Source of the DNA: Parapristionchus giblindavisi
Lineage: Eukaryota > Nematoda > Chromadorea > Rhabditida > Diplogasteridae
Length of the DNA: 64,000 nt
NCBI GenBank assembly: GCA_943737045.1
Contig: CALSFV010000048.1
Span: 558,001-622,000 of the forward strand
Direction of reading: 5' to 3'
A program made the translations under genes and the position numbers. The notes under the pieces are model-generated. The model saw only the letters and a list, made by a program, of their open reading frames with translations. It did not search any database and was not told where the DNA came from. Positions 36,401-49,194 of the stretch are shown piece by piece. The first letter of the stretch is position 1. Every line of letters starts with the position of its first letter.

Positions 36401-39235
36401 CAACGATCGCACTCCTTGGCACACGAAGTGAGCTTCTTTCGCATGATTGACTGAATTCAAAAGTACAAATCAAAATTCTAGACTTGGTGGCTGATTTATT
36501 TATTTATTCTTTATTCCATCAAATATAGTAATAGGGTGATGGGTCTAAGGAAAAAGGGATAGATGAATTTCGGTCGCACAAGCGATTTCGGTTTTGGTCG
36601 GTGGCAGTTTTCAATGGGAAGGGTTTCAGGTACGGATTCGAGAAACTTTAACGATAACATTGGGAGCTATGATTGAATAAAGCTATGATTTTATCGCAAA
36701 TTTTAAAACTCAATTTAAAACTTTCTGCGGCTTTCGTAGTAGGACAACAAAATTTTTTATTGATCGTATAAAATACACTTGTTTATTTGGTACCAACCAC
36801 TGCCACAATGAATATCCATGTTTAGAGAGAGAGAGCACCGGTGAGAGAGTAGGTAGATCAGAGAGAGCGAGGAAGGAAAGGAGGAAAGAGTGGGGAGTTA
36901 ATCGACAGTTCTTCCTCTGTTTAGCAGCAGTATCAATGCAATTATGCAAGTACATTTTATACGGACAATAGCTAGAACTGTATGAAATGCAACCTTCTGA
37001 TTCTCCTCTGTACCAGATAGATCGAGAGCGTTCACATAGCGATAATATTTACTGTTCTCGCCATTTCTGAAATGAAAGTCAGAGATTTGGGCTAACAATA
37101 AGACACATCGTCTGATCGATTAAGCCTGTGGTGGAAACACGATCACTATATTTTTGCTAAACCGCATTTATTAGGTTTAAGACGCATTGTCCATAAGCAT
37201 AAAGCAACCAGTAGTCAACGTTTCCGAAATGCTATTCAGACTAGGGTGGCGAGAATGGTTCTTGGATATTCATCCACACTGGCAGTGAGAGGTGGATGTC
37301 CACGAGAGAGGCATTTACGATCGCTCTCTTGGTGGATAGTCGAAAAGGTCACCCTCCATAGTGGATATTCATTTTGAGTTGGGTCAAAAGTGGGTTGGCT
37401 ATTTTTTCAGCTCCCCCTTTTTTACCAAAATCAATAATTTAAAGATTTATACAATCAGCTCAACAAGGGCTATGCAAATATGCTTAAAAATTTAATTTCT
37501 AAAAAAAATTTATTTCCGTTTTCTAAAACAATTTATAATATTATAGAGATTGAGAAGGATCTAGTGCCTAGAATTATGTGGAATAGTCTTTAGGGACAAT
37601 GTAAAGAGTTAGTAACCCAATTTTAAATAAAATCACACGTATTCATCATATCAAATTTCCTCAAATTTATCATGTCAACTTCTTTTTTGTGTCTGTTTGA
37701 CAAGCTCGTCGAGCTCATTTCATTGGTGCTTTCTTTTTTGAATTTGGTCCACGGCGCTGAGAAAATCGCCTATTGAGCGTATGTATACAAATCACTTGTT
37801 TTATTTGTAGAAGAGACTTTCTTGTTTTGCATGGTTCAGAAACTATGTCTGATCTCTTTTATATATCACATAGCGCGCGGCGAAGGTTAGCCGGGTTAGA
37901 GAGAGGCAGCGGAGAGACAATCGAGAGGCGGGGCGAGATCTAGCGCGGCGAGATCCTTTGAGCGACTTCCGTTCGTTAGCACCGTTTGTCATTTTCTTAT
38001 GCAAGTACATTTTATACGCACAATACCCACTTTCGACCGTCCAAAAATGGGTCATCCACCTCTCTGAGAGGCCCTCTGCCAGGGGGAATGAATATCTGCC
38101 AGACCCACCCTTCACCCAACAGTGATCGTAAAAAGGTCGACCCACCGATCCATTCTCGCCACCCTAGTACGTACGTACGCGTCTCGGGTAGGAGAAATTG
38201 TCAGAGGAGGTAGAGAGAGGAGAGGGAGAGAGAGAGAGGGAGAGAGAGAGGGAGAGAGAGAGAGGGAGAGAGAGAGAGAGAGGGAGAGAGAGAGGGAGAA
38301 AGAGAGGGAGAGAGAGGAGAGAGAGGGGGCGCCACCCTAATTCAGACCGTTTGCTCGAGAGTACCTCATCAGTATCGGTTTTCATGCAAACCGTTTGTCT
38401 CTGCAGACGTGATGCCACAACCGTAGCCTGCCTTTCACAGCCTACCCGAGATCCTGCCTCAACGCTGTGACATCATCACGTTTGTGGGAAAACTGTTTGC
38501 CAACGTTAATGAATACGGCCTCAGGTCCTCTGCCCGCGATATCCGCATAATTTGGAGTTCTACCGTGCCAAGACATCACTGAGATGGGAACTTACGGATA
38601 CAAGGAGAAAGCAATCAATTTAGCCACATGATTCTTTCCAGTTCCGGTGGGGCCGTTGAAGTACAAAGTAAGCGGTTTGGAGGGTTGACTTGCGTAATGA
38701 GCCCTGAATTACGGGTAAGAAATCATCATTTTTAGCATTTCTCATCCATTCAAATTTGCCGTTCGATTTGTTTTTTTTTTAAATTTTTGTAAAAGCATAA
38801 AGAACACTATGAGTATTACTTAATAACGTTATATGTTTTTCTCGCTGCAGTGTCTTGGCCGTATAAGTCTCTTTTGTACGATTCCCATAGCACTGCAATG
38901 ATATTAGAATTATGTACCCAACCGTTTTCTTCAATGTCCTAATATGTATGTCATCTTTTCGAGCCAAAATCGAGCATTTTCAGGCATTTTCCACGTTTGT
39001 AATGCAGTTTAAATGTAATGGTTTACCAAAAAAAAACATCTTTGCTTCAATAAAGAAACTGTTTATAATTCATTCTCTGGTATTTGAAAAACAAAGAGTT
39101 GAGCGGACCTTTCATGTCAGGTATAGCTGAACAGATGTCGACGTACCTGAAAAAGAAGAATTCCAAGAGAATTATGACCAAAATAAGACCACGTGCTCCA
39201 TAAAAAAGGGTATTTGTGTTCTTTACTGAACACAA
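33445..39235 (-). CDS. ooc-5-like torsin: Torsin-family AAA+ ATPase, nine exons
   Basis: ER/nuclear-envelope lumenal AAA+ protein. Exons: 39235-39109, 38892-38820, 38703-38596, 37066-36994, 36450-36382, 36079-35973, 35685-35585, 35373-35262, 33820-33445. Phases agree, predicting 381 aa. Seen in order: an N-terminal hydrophobic signal (ARGLILVIILLEFFFF), YKRDLYGQDTAARKT, Walker A GPTGTGKN with the torsin-type Asn, Walker B CVYVLDEVDKLPG, sensor 1 FILLSNAD, REKLVRPDIKLT, the FIPFFPLEKSHVIQC block, and a C-terminal FWPKENPIFAKQGCP. Torsins normally have GCK in this last, sensor-2-like motif. Here the Lys is Pro. About 65 residues follow, longer than usual, or the last exon has an unseen intron. 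The start exon is chosen from the frame running into exon 2 and is the weakest part. Introns hold several MITEs and a 1021-bp transposon. Confidence 0.9.
33996..35016. mobile_element. 1021-bp palindromic transposon, copy 2
   Basis: Same orientation-symmetric element as at 25227-26247, again flanked by ATAT (33992-33995 and 35017-35020). It interrupts a dispersed repeat whose unbroken form is at 6890-7145. It lies within the intron between torsin exons 8 and 9. The near identity of the two copies points to recent movement. Confidence 0.9.
37241..38167. mobile_element. ~0.93-kb TIR element in torsin intron 3
   Basis: Ends CTAGGGTGGCGAGAATGG and its inverse, with further inverted blocks inside (TGGATATTCATCC... 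region against GAATATCTGCC). No transposase is seen. The element lies wholly within the intron between torsin exons 3 and 4. A second CGCCACCCTAATTCAGACCG piece at about 38330 hints at a duplicated end. Confidence 0.7.
38210..38332. repeat. GAGAGG-rich microsatellite
   Basis: Purine tract of GAGAGA/GAGGGA units in torsin intron 3. The open frames seen on both strands are artefacts of the dinucleotide pattern. Confidence 0.95.
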
Positions 39236-39636
39236 GCTACACAGAGAGTAAACTAGCCCGAAATGGGCAATAGCTTCGCCACCTTACCCTACTTGTGAGC
39301 ACGATGTGCCCGCATTCAGGCAAATGGTAGCCAAAAACCAGCGATTTACCTATATTCAGCCTAACTATCGTTACTCTGGCAAAATTATTCTCTGTGTATT
39401 CATCGAATCATGCATCTGAAATATTGTGTGCCATGTGTGCTACGGTTTTTTTAATATTGTTTTTATATATTGTTGTATTGTATTGTTGTATTGTTGTGTT
39501 GTATTGTTGTATTGTATTTTATATATTGTTGTAATACAATAAAACAATAATAATATTTTTTGCTCCGCTGCGTACACCACTGCGCAGGATGTTGTAAGCG
39601 GCGGGGTATATGTCACCATGGCGTGGGAAGACCGAA

Positions 39637-39655
39637 ATAGCTTAAAGCTAACCGC

Positions 39656-39723
<68 letters not shown>

Positions 39724-39746
39724 GCGGTTAGCTTTAAGCTATATAT
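39637..39746. repeat. TA microsatellite inside a hairpin
   Basis: A (TA)n run of about 60 bp is enclosed by ATAGCTTAAAGCTAACCGCGG and its inverse, so the TA tract is the interior of a small foldback element that probably expanded. A second TA run leads directly into the Tc1-like element at 39752. Confidence 0.85.
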
Positions 39747-40009
39747 ATATACAGTGGTGGCCAGAAGGATATCATATTTAGGTTTTTTGAGCATTACTTT
39801 TCTTGTAGATAACCGATCACCTTGAAATTTTTCTATAGTGTGTTCAAACATGTTTCACAATGAATGGGGCCGGTTTTTCAATTTAGACGGATCCCAGGCT
39901 ACAGTATCCCAAAATGACCACATGCCTCATTTTGATAACGTGAAGTTGCGACGTATTTTCGTTGTTTTAAACAATTTTTTCACCGTTTAAAAAGTACTTA
40001 CGTATGCTA

Positions 40010-41262
40010 CAGGGTGCGCCATAATTACCCGGACTGATTTCACCATTATGATTCCCATGCCCCAATGCATATGCGCAACCCGTATTGTAGCATCATGACG
40101 AGTGATCATTGGCCACTCCTTATTCATGGTTTCAAGTCAGTTACTCAAGTCTTCTAGTAAGGAGGAAGTGATGTCGACAACGACCCATCATTCTCCAGTG
40201 TACAAGAACAGAGTGACATCGTTCATCAGCTCGGTGTTCACGAGTCGGATGTATCCGATACCGATATCAGGTACCAAGATCTTGGTACTGACAAGGATCG
40301 TCCGTGCATAGGTAAACCGATCTCAGTTTCCGCCGCCACGAACCGAAATCGCATTCGAAAGCTGGTACTTCGAAACCGTAAGCTGAGCATCTGGAGACTC
40401 CATATCTCGAACACTTCAGCTCGTCGTCTCCTCAAGTCTCAGCTGACTCTTCTCCCTTACAAGTACAGTAAACTGTATGAACCGAATAAGCGGAAGATCA
40501 AGAACCGCTGTGTACGTTACCCTCAACTGTTGCTGCGTTGCGCCAGGTCCGCGCACTTCAGCACGGTGTTCAGCAACAAGAATATCTTACCTTCGAAAGC
40601 AACCTGAATATCAAGTACAACAGAATCATTGCCTCTGATCCTGAAGAATCTTACAAGAGAGCTGGGGTCATGGGTAATATCAGTCATCCACAATAAGCCA
40701 AGTTTTAGCTGATGTATGCCCAACTTAAAGTCCCCTCACGTTTTTCCCACTCCATGCGTCTATATCAATAAGGAGTATTATACCAAGCACATCCTCGGAC
40801 ACGCGCGTTTACTCTGATACCATACCCACTTCGGTCAGGACCACTAGACCTTTCGGTATGATTATGTCGTTAGTCACATGACAAAGTTCACCCAGACGTG
40901 GTTTTTTACCCATGAATTCGGTAAAATTCATCACATTAAATGGCTTCCGAACTCCACCGATCTCAGCCTCCTCGATTGTAGTGTTTGGAAGATGTCCTCT
41001 ACCGAGCCTCGACTCCTTCAAGACTCCCCTTCTCAAGGTATGAGACGAACTCGATGACATTTGCCCGCGGGAATAGGCAGTCGTATATGAGAAGAGACTC
41101 AAGGCATGTGTTACAGCTAAAAGAGACCACAACGAGATTCGCAAGTACAATACTACTGCCCATATTCTTGGTAAGCTTTACCATGAACCATATCACTCAA
41201 GTCACATTTCCAAGGGGAGAATCATACGGAGACAACAGTCCGGGTAATTATGGCGCACCCTG
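40010..41262 (+). mobile_element. 1253-bp Tc1/mariner-family element nested in the Tc1-like element
   Basis: Ends CAGGGTGCGCCATAATTACC and its inverse, with TA on both sides (40008-40009, 41263-41264). The size is that of a complete Tc1/mariner element. A frame-broken transposase can be followed: LGTDKDRPCIGKP and TNRNRIRKLV (40280-40360, the linker and second helix-turn-helix), SARRLLKSQL, then YLTFESNLNIKYNRI (about 40585-40630) and further pieces up to about 41000. Several stops, so inactive. Confidence 0.85.
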
Positions 41263-41754
41263 TACTATAGTCATTCATCGATACTGCATACATTTATTAG
41301 ATATTAATATCCATATCGTAGGCATATTGTGAATTTCAAAAGTAGCTACTTTTTTCATCACTTTTGCTTGTTTCTTGTGATTTTTTACATGTATATTTCT
41401 TGTATTTTTGTTTTTATACTATGGTAATACCGAAAGGTTTGTTATATCTCTTCCCTGATACCTTGCCCTTGAGGTTTGAATGGTCTGAAGCAATCATAAC
41501 CTGCTCACCAGTTTGGTGAAAACCAGTGTACGATCTCTCGTGTCATCAAAAAGGTTCCCAAATTCGTCATCAACTGTCGACCCTCATTGCCTGGTGCTTC
41601 ACGTATTACCTAGGACCTTGATGGCAGGAATATCATCAGCGTATCGCGCGATATCCCGAGGGCGAACTCAACAATCAACTAGCAAGAAATGACACTGTAC
41701 GGTGCCACTCCTCCTTGGACTTGCACCATCCGTAGACAACCCCGAAGTCCATAA

Positions 41755-41857
<103 letters not shown>

Positions 41858-43110
41858 TAAGAACAGAGAGAATCGTCTGAAGTGGGCAAAGGCTTATTTC
41901 AAAAGGAGAGTCGCAGACTATCGAAAGGTCGTAAGGTCGGACGAGTTCAAGTTTAATCTATTGGACTCGGACGGCCGGGTTAACGTTTGCAGACCAGTCG
42001 GGGCTCCAGAGGATGTCCACAAGCTCGTCCCCTAGGAGAATCACGGAGTCAGAAGTGTCATGGTGCACAGAGATTCGTACTATGTCCTCTGCAGCGAATC
42101 AATGGAATCATGATCGCAACGGCTATCGTACGCTCATCCTCGTCGCACGTTGTTAGAGCAGTCAGAAGCACGGAAACTAACAAGGGAATCCTTTCACCTC
42201 GCGGAAAGCAATCCAGATAAAAATTTGCACAGGCATTGTTGAAAGCAATAGAAAATGATATGTGAGGTCGGAAAATGCAGCAGGGCAATACCCGAGCCGC
42301 AGCAGCTATCCAAACTTGGTCGAAACTTGGCGCGCATTCGCCGCCAACAATTTGAATTTATTGTCCCTATCTCTGAAGAATGATATCAATTTGATTGGTG
42401 AATGCATTGGAAAGTATCTCGTACATTACAGACAAAAAGATTCCGAAAAGATAACATCAAAGCTGTTGTACGAAGGAACTGCGCCACCAATAAGGTTTCA
42501 ATCATTGCTTCAGAATGCAGCGAATGCGCGCTAAGTTTGACCAAGTTTGGATAGATGCTGCGGCTAGGGTATTGCCCTGCTGCATTTTCCGACTTCACAT
42601 ATCATTTTCTATCGCCTTCAACAATGCCTCTGCAAATTTTCATCTGGATTGGTCTCCGCGAGCTAAAAGGATTCCCTTGTAAGTACTAAATTAATATTGA
42701 TTAATTTAATCTGTTTAATAGTAGATTTGAACCTAAATTGTTGCCCCAACATCACCCACGTGAGCAATCCACTTTGTTAGTGATTTAATCAATTATTTTG
42801 ATTGTTGACATGTTGAATATTGTTAATAAATTTCTTTAATTGATTTTTAAGATATATTCGTGAAAAAAACGAAAAAAAACCGCATGAATACATTTAAAAA
42901 TTACAGGAGAAGTAACTTCAATAAAATGAGCGGTCACGGTCATTTTGGGATACTGTATCCTGGGATCCGTCTAAATTGAAAAACCGGCCCCATGCCTCGG
43001 TATACATTGTGAAACATGTTTGAGAACAGTATATAAAAATTTCAAGCTGATTGGTTATCTGCAAGAAAAGTTATGCTCAAAAAACCAAAATATGATATCC
43101 TTCTGGCCAC

Positions 43111-43182
<72 letters not shown>

Positions 43183-43199
43183 TTATTTATTTATTTATA

Positions 43200-44990
43200 T
43201 TTATATTTTTATTCATTCGATCGTCGAACTACTAATGAAGCAATGCGAACGGTCTGAAATGGTTTTGTTGAAACATATTCCAAATTTGAATTGGAAGTAT
43301 GATGGAAACGTGCCAAAATGATATAGTTCTTTCTTCACCAACAATAGTTTCCATCATTTCTACTTGTTCGTCTCATTCACACATTTTATTTATTCTTTCT
43401 TTTCTATACCGTGTTTTCTCGAAAACGCATAAATATTAATATATTATTATTATATCATTTGTACACACTTATTGTACTTCTCTAAAGGCACACCCGAGCT
43501 AATTTCAAACTCGCCGCTCTGACAACACTCTCTCGCTTTCTTTGTCCACGAGAGAACATTGTTAGAGCGGAGAGTGGGTTTAACTCACCCTCCAATATAG
43601 TCTAATGTCTGTTGGAAGATGCTCCGATCTCCTGCTACTGAGACGCAGAAGATGAAGCTTAGAAGCGATAATCGCATTCCTGAAAAAATCAATACAGGCA
43701 TATTTATCGATAATAATATTCATAAAATATTATATAAAATGCAACGCGTTATGGGGGAGGATATGCTGACTTTTCAGAAGGATAATTGTTATAGGACTCT
43801 GCTGTAGTGATTGTGAAGAAGAAAATGATAATCAGCAGTGAAAGACAAAGCGAAGGTTGTGTGAAATTGAAATAATGAACTAAATCTAAACTCAATTTGA
43901 TGTTCAGGCTTTACCAAATTCTTAATGAACTAGGAAAGAATGCATAATAGATATCCCAGCTTAATTCTTGATATAGAAGGCTAGTTTCCAAAAATCCGAC
44001 CCTGGGACCTAGTTGTAGGTCATGTCATAGAACGTAATAATAATAATAATAATATTTATGCGTTTTCAAGGAAACACGGTACAGAAAAGAACAAATAATA
44101 TAAAATGTGTGAATGAATGAGACGAACAGATAGAGATGGTTGAGATGATTTTTGTGAACACAAGTACTGTCGAAATAGAAATACTATGGGGAATAGGGAG
44201 ATCACATCAATCAATTTTCACTCAGGGAAACTAAAGGTAATCCGGTTTTTAGGTCGTACAAGAAGCCTTGCGTGTTATATATCACAACTTCGTACACAAA
44301 TTTCGAAATTTCAAGGCAATCCTATACGCTAACGGTAGAGTCAAATTGTTAAACCGATAGGAAGATTTCGAAATTTCAAATTAAATTAATAATATTAAAA
44401 GATGTACAAGAATAAGTATACATGCACTCTAAATGTAAATTTTAAAATAAATGAGTTAGCTGATAATGTGCCTTATGGTGTTTCGGCAGCTACACCAAAA
44501 TTCAATTATCATGAAATAAATGAAATCATGGAAATCGCTAGAAATTATAATACGGAAACGATAGAGATAAGTAAAATTTCGAGATCGATAGCAACAAGAG
44601 GTAGTTAAAGGATCAGAACAGTAATGATATTTTCGATTTTTCACACTAGTGTGGAAACAGTTTTGATCGATAACTGAATAGCCAATATGTCTGTGAAGGA
44701 TATTTTTGTATGCTTTCAAAAATATATTTTCTAAATGCACAAACAAAATTCAATTGGTTCTTATTTCAGACCGATGTGACTAGAAGAAAGAGAAAGGCAA
44801 GGATGAAAGGCACACCCCAAGATAATTTGAAATTCTCCGCTCTGGCCGCACGCTCTCGCGTTCTTTGTCTGCGAGACAGTATTGCCGAAACTATGTCTTT
44901 AAAGTAAGTAGTATGTCTTTAAAGGGTTAGGGAGAAAGGAAAGGCATGAAAGAGAGATAAACAAGAATAAACACTTTAAGAGGCATGCTC
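43200..44990. other. No recognised gene
   Basis: AT-rich stretch with two hairpin MITE copies (43484-43590, 44808-44930). Open frames at 43619-43807 (62 codons) and 44402-44608 (68 codons) have plausible composition but no recognisable motif. They could be exons of an unknown gene, but nothing in the sequence confirms it. Confidence 0.4.
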
Positions 44991-44992
44991 CC

Positions 44993-46965
44993 TAAGACTC
45001 GATCATATTCGACCACCCCCGGACACGTGCGCTAGCAATGGGAACTGGGGGTCCATACTTGGGTGTTAGGAGTGTCACCGGCCCTGATTACACAAAACAG
45101 CAGAAATTTCCTGTTTGTGCCCTCAGGCTATTAGAAAAATTAATTTAAGTGCAAAAACGTTTAAAAATCATAATTTCTCAAATTGTTGAGATAAATTCCA
45201 AATATCATTTGCGATGCGTCTAGGGTGCACAGAGCTTGCTAATTCACTATTAGCATCGAATGTGCGTTGATTCCTAAACCACTTTTTTTACTTAAAATTT
45301 TTGTTTTTTCGGACAAATTATTGCTTGTTGTAGATTGCTGCAAAGATTTCCGACCAGGTATTGTAGCCTAAGCAATTCTGCATTGATTTCACTTAAAACC
45401 GGGTTCTTCCCGTTAGACCATCTTGCCGAAATTTTCGCTCGAATTTCCGTCATCGATGGTTTTCCCGAACAAATGTATTTTCCAAACGTATTTTCCAAAC
45501 GATTGGTGCGGAATTGTGGTCTACACAAGGTTTCGAAGTGAGGCCAGTCAAATGACACAAGAAGCCCATCACTTGGATCAATTTGAAAATTTCGATTTTC
45601 ATGACCCGGGGGTCATGGTCTGAAAATTTTCAAAATTTCTCAAGTTTGAAATGTTTTCATTTCTGCGGCTTATTGTGAAGTATTGATGCTGTGAATAATA
45701 TTTATCCAATGCTCAATGGCTGATCTATCCTTTCAACCATTTTTTTGAAAATTTTCATTCTGATTGCGTGCGAAAAATCAGAATTGTGTTTGAATCAGTT
45801 TCCAACTTGCTTTCTGTAACATTCTGTCATAGTACTATACAATATACATAATCAATATGAGAATTGTTCATTTTCGAAAATTCAGAAAATTAAATTTGAG
45901 TGCCTACTTTCACGGTAAATTTTTGAAATATTGCAGTTTGTCGACTCGAATGCTGCGACAATGAGCAAATGACAATGACAATGTGAAGTTTCACGATGAG
46001 TAAACATAGTAGAACTGAAATCCCGGCATTTGGCTCACTTTTGAAAAATCGATTTCCATGACCCCGGGTTCATGGCAAAAAAATTGAATTTTCGAAAATG
46101 AACGATTTTCAAATTGATTATGTATATTGTAAAGTACTATGACAGAATGTTACAGAAATCAAGTTGGAAACTGATTCAAACACAATTCTGATTTTTCGCA
46201 CGCAATCAGAATGAAAATTTTCAAAAAATTGGTTGAAAGGATAGATCAGCCATTGAGCATTGGATGAATATTATTCACATCATTGGTACTTCACAATAAG
46301 CCGCATAAATGAAAACATTTCAAACTTGAGAAATTTCGAAATTTTCGGACCATGACCCCCGGGTCATGAAAATCGAAATTTTCAAATTGATCCAAGTGAT
46401 GGGCTTCTTGTGTCATTTGACTGGCCTCACCTCGAAACTTTGTGTAGACCACAATTCCGCACCAATCGTTTGGAAAATACGTTTGGAAAATACATTTGTT
46501 CGGGAAAACCATCGATGACGGAAATTCGAGCGAAAATTTCGGCAAGATGGTCTAACGGGAAGAACCCGGTTTTAAGTGAAATCAATGCAGAATTGCTTAG
46601 GCTACAATACCTGGTCGGAAATCTTTGCAGCAATCTACAACAAGCAATAATTTGTCCGAAAAAACAAAAATTTTAAGTAAAAAAAGTGGTTTAGGAATCA
46701 ACGCACATTCGATGCTAATAGTGAATTAGCAAGCTCTGTGCACCCTAGACGCATCGCAAATGATATTTGGAATTTATCTCAACAATTTGAGAAATTATGA
46801 TTTTTAAACGTTTTTGCACTTAAATTAATTTTTCTAATAGCCTGAGGGCACAAACAGGAAATTTCTGCTGTTTTGTGTAATAAGGGCCGGTGACACTCCT
46901 AACACCCGAGTATGGACCCCCAGTTCCCATTGCTAGCGCACGTGTCCGGGGGTGGTCGAGTCTTA
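44993..46965. mobile_element. ~2-kb palindromic element with ~0.9-kb arms
   Basis: Left arm begins AAGACTCGA, then CCACCCCCGGACACGTGCGC, and the right arm ends with the inverse. Arms run to about 45900 and from about 46080, with ~180 bp of unique centre. Identity of the arms is very high, and each holds the same 88-codon open frame (45558-45292 minus, 46410-46676 plus). No known transposase motif. Probably a foldback/MITE-type element. Confidence 0.88.
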
Positions 46966-47867
46966 ATGACCATCTCTCTTAAGTGTGTGAGGGCAGATAT
47001 GCTCGTTAAAATGGGCGGAGCAAGTGATTGAGATATCACACAAAGGAAGTGATTGGGGAAGGGATAGCGGGGTGTGCAAGAGGTGAAAGTAGAAACATTT
47101 GGTTCCTATCTGCAACATTTGCTGATTGTTATTGAAGACGAAAACCCCAATTTTGAGATGGTTTCAAGGATTTTCTTTTATTTTCGAGGATGTAAAACGA
47201 GGAGGGTTACGTTTTTCCTTCTCCTTTACTATTAGCATTTTTTTGATTTATAAGCGTACTAGAGAAGAGGTAGTTATTTCTCATAGAACAACTATTTCGA
47301 AATTTGTTGATTGGTTCGACGAAGAGAGTGTGTACCTGACAAAGACGATTTCGAAATCGAAGAATTTCAAAATTTTGAAATTATGGATAGCTTGGGAATT
47401 TGTGATAGCAAGAGTTGTAACAGCTAGATGTAAAGTAGAGTACAGAAGTCCATCCACTTTTGCCTTTTTGGGCATAACTTTTATCATTCTCAACCGGTCA
47501 TGTCACAATTCTTTCCATGGATTATTTTGAGTGTTTTAACGTGTTTTCACACAAAATCACCACGGTTGAACTCTTACCGTGAATTTTTTTCGAATTTATC
47601 AAATGTCACAAAAAGTGTGAAGTGAGTAGGATTGTAAGGATTTCATTTCTTTTAAGAATGAAAAGATGTAAAATGTTTTCAATATTTTAAAAAAATACCT
47701 GTAAGGTAATATCACTTAGCGGTGATCACCCGCAGGATTTCGTGTGCCTTGAATAACGGGTTGTACCTTTACCTTTAACTTTTATTCAAAATGGTTAATG
47801 CAAATACGAGTTCACTGCCCATATGGGTCGCTTTCGGAATCATTTCCGTCGCAACTGGTGCTTCCCT
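46966..47867. other. Spacer with a Tc1-like terminal segment
   Basis: The segment at about 47441-47630 (CCATCCACTTTTGC, then TTTTAACGTG and TGAACTCTTACCGTGAA) matches 58683-58870, where it follows GTACCGTGCAAAAGTATA, a typical Tc1-family end. A 134-codon open frame at 47126-47530 overlaps it and has no convincing domain. Confidence 0.55.
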
Positions 47868-48128
47868 TGTTATATATAGAATATAGAATATTTCTGAGTG
47901 TAGCCGAATACTTGACAAGAAGAATTATATAATATATTTATGACGTTTCGATACAATAATCATATCATCATCAGATGGAAGAATTACCTACAAGAACAAT
48001 ATGATCATGGAAATTTCTTCCATCTCATGATGATATGATTATTGTATCGAAACGTCATAAATATATTATATAATTCTTCTTGTCAAGTATTCGGCTGCAC
48101 TCAGAAATATTCTATATTCTATATATCA
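47868..48128. mobile_element. Palindromic MITE
   Basis: Arms TATATAGAATATAGAATATT and inverse, with ACAAGAAGAATTATATAAT and GACGTTTCGATACAATAATC inside, around a small loop near 47985. It is inserted just before the GIY-YIG remnant. Confidence 0.85.
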
Positions 48129-48174
48129 CAAGAATGACAAGAATTACTCAGTATATTACGTTCATCAACTTCCC

Positions 48175-48900
48175 TTGTTAGATAACCCTACTTGTCGATA
48201 CCCTACCAATTGTATATTTTGCACCCATTCTAAAGAAGTTTGCTGTCATTTTTCTGGTATTGTATACAAGATCATATTTGTAACGAGTTTTATGTTGGCC
48301 ACACGCTCTCGTTTTTTTTCTCCCAGTGGGCTCCCAGCAAAAGTGGGCGTGGTGTAGCTCCCCCACTAGGATCCTAGGACAAAGGAGAGGGCAAAGTGGG
48401 CAGATCTATTCCTACTAGTTTCCTAAAAGATTTCCTAGTGGGATCCCAGACAAAAGCATGCGGCAGCCCGCATAATACTGCGCGCGGCCATACATTTGAC
48501 ATGACGAGGCACTCATTTGATGCGTTGCGGTTGTTGCCGAACGTGTTGCGGCCGACGCCGTTCAAAAGTTTGTGTGTTTTTCCCTAAATTTCTCAATTTA
48601 TTTTTGATTATTCAATAGTAAACTATAATTTCTTATATTGTTCTGTAAGCGTGTCGTCCCTTGTATTATAAAGCAGGTGAACATCGTAGGGCGGCTTCGA
48701 ACCCCTCTATGCCCTCATACTCATCCAGTGCTTTTCTATCCATTCATTAACTGTTCTAAACGGTGCCACACTACCCCTCACTGGTCATATTCTTCACAGA
48801 GAACACAACCCTCTCGTTGACAAATCGCTGAGGCGATGTATATTGCATCTCTTAATCCATCTATTCCCGGTTAGAACAGTCCAAAGAACAAGCCCCTATT
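48175..48900 (+). pseudogene. Remnant of a GIY-YIG-type retroelement C-terminus
   Basis: Plus-strand frames read a Cys-rich segment (CRYPTNCIFCTHSKEVCCHF followed by SGIVYKI) and, after an inserted ~330-bp stretch (about 48310-48640), YKAGEHRRAASNPSMPSY and LTGHILHREHN in different frames. The order C..C, VYKI, RAASNPS, REHN recalls the GIY-YIG end of Penelope-like and related elements. Frameshifts break it. The family call is by recollection of the pattern. Confidence 0.4.
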
Positions 48901-49194
48901 ACACATGCCACCATTGATCTTCCTCCTTCATTGAAGACATGAACACCCTGACCTCTCTCCCTCTCTTCCTACTCTCTTGACCTCTTCTCTCCTCTCCATA
49001 TTCCCTCATTCACTATCATATCCCTTTCATTCACTCGTTCACCCTTGACTCACAGGCTTCACTTAAGAAATAATCAAATCTCTCTCTATTAAAGTCTCTG
49101 CTCTACTACATGTTGTGTTCAAGTACATAACAATTCAATCACAAAATCTTCGGCATTTCTTCCATTTCATTCTCGGACTCGACAACCCACCTGC

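Noticed and set aside
38122..38470. ORFs of Arg-Glu repeats near 38.2 kb
   Set aside because: They come from a GAGAGG microsatellite inside torsin intron 3.
45292..46676. Paired 88-codon ORF in the 2-kb palindrome
   Set aside because: Present in both arms by symmetry. No motif, and arm identity is not biased to third positions as far as can be judged by eye.
47126..47530. 134-codon ORF with a weak resemblance to an ISXO2-type transposase helix
   Set aside because: The similarity is limited to a few residues (HRTTISKFVDWF) and the end overlaps a non-coding Tc1 terminal segment.
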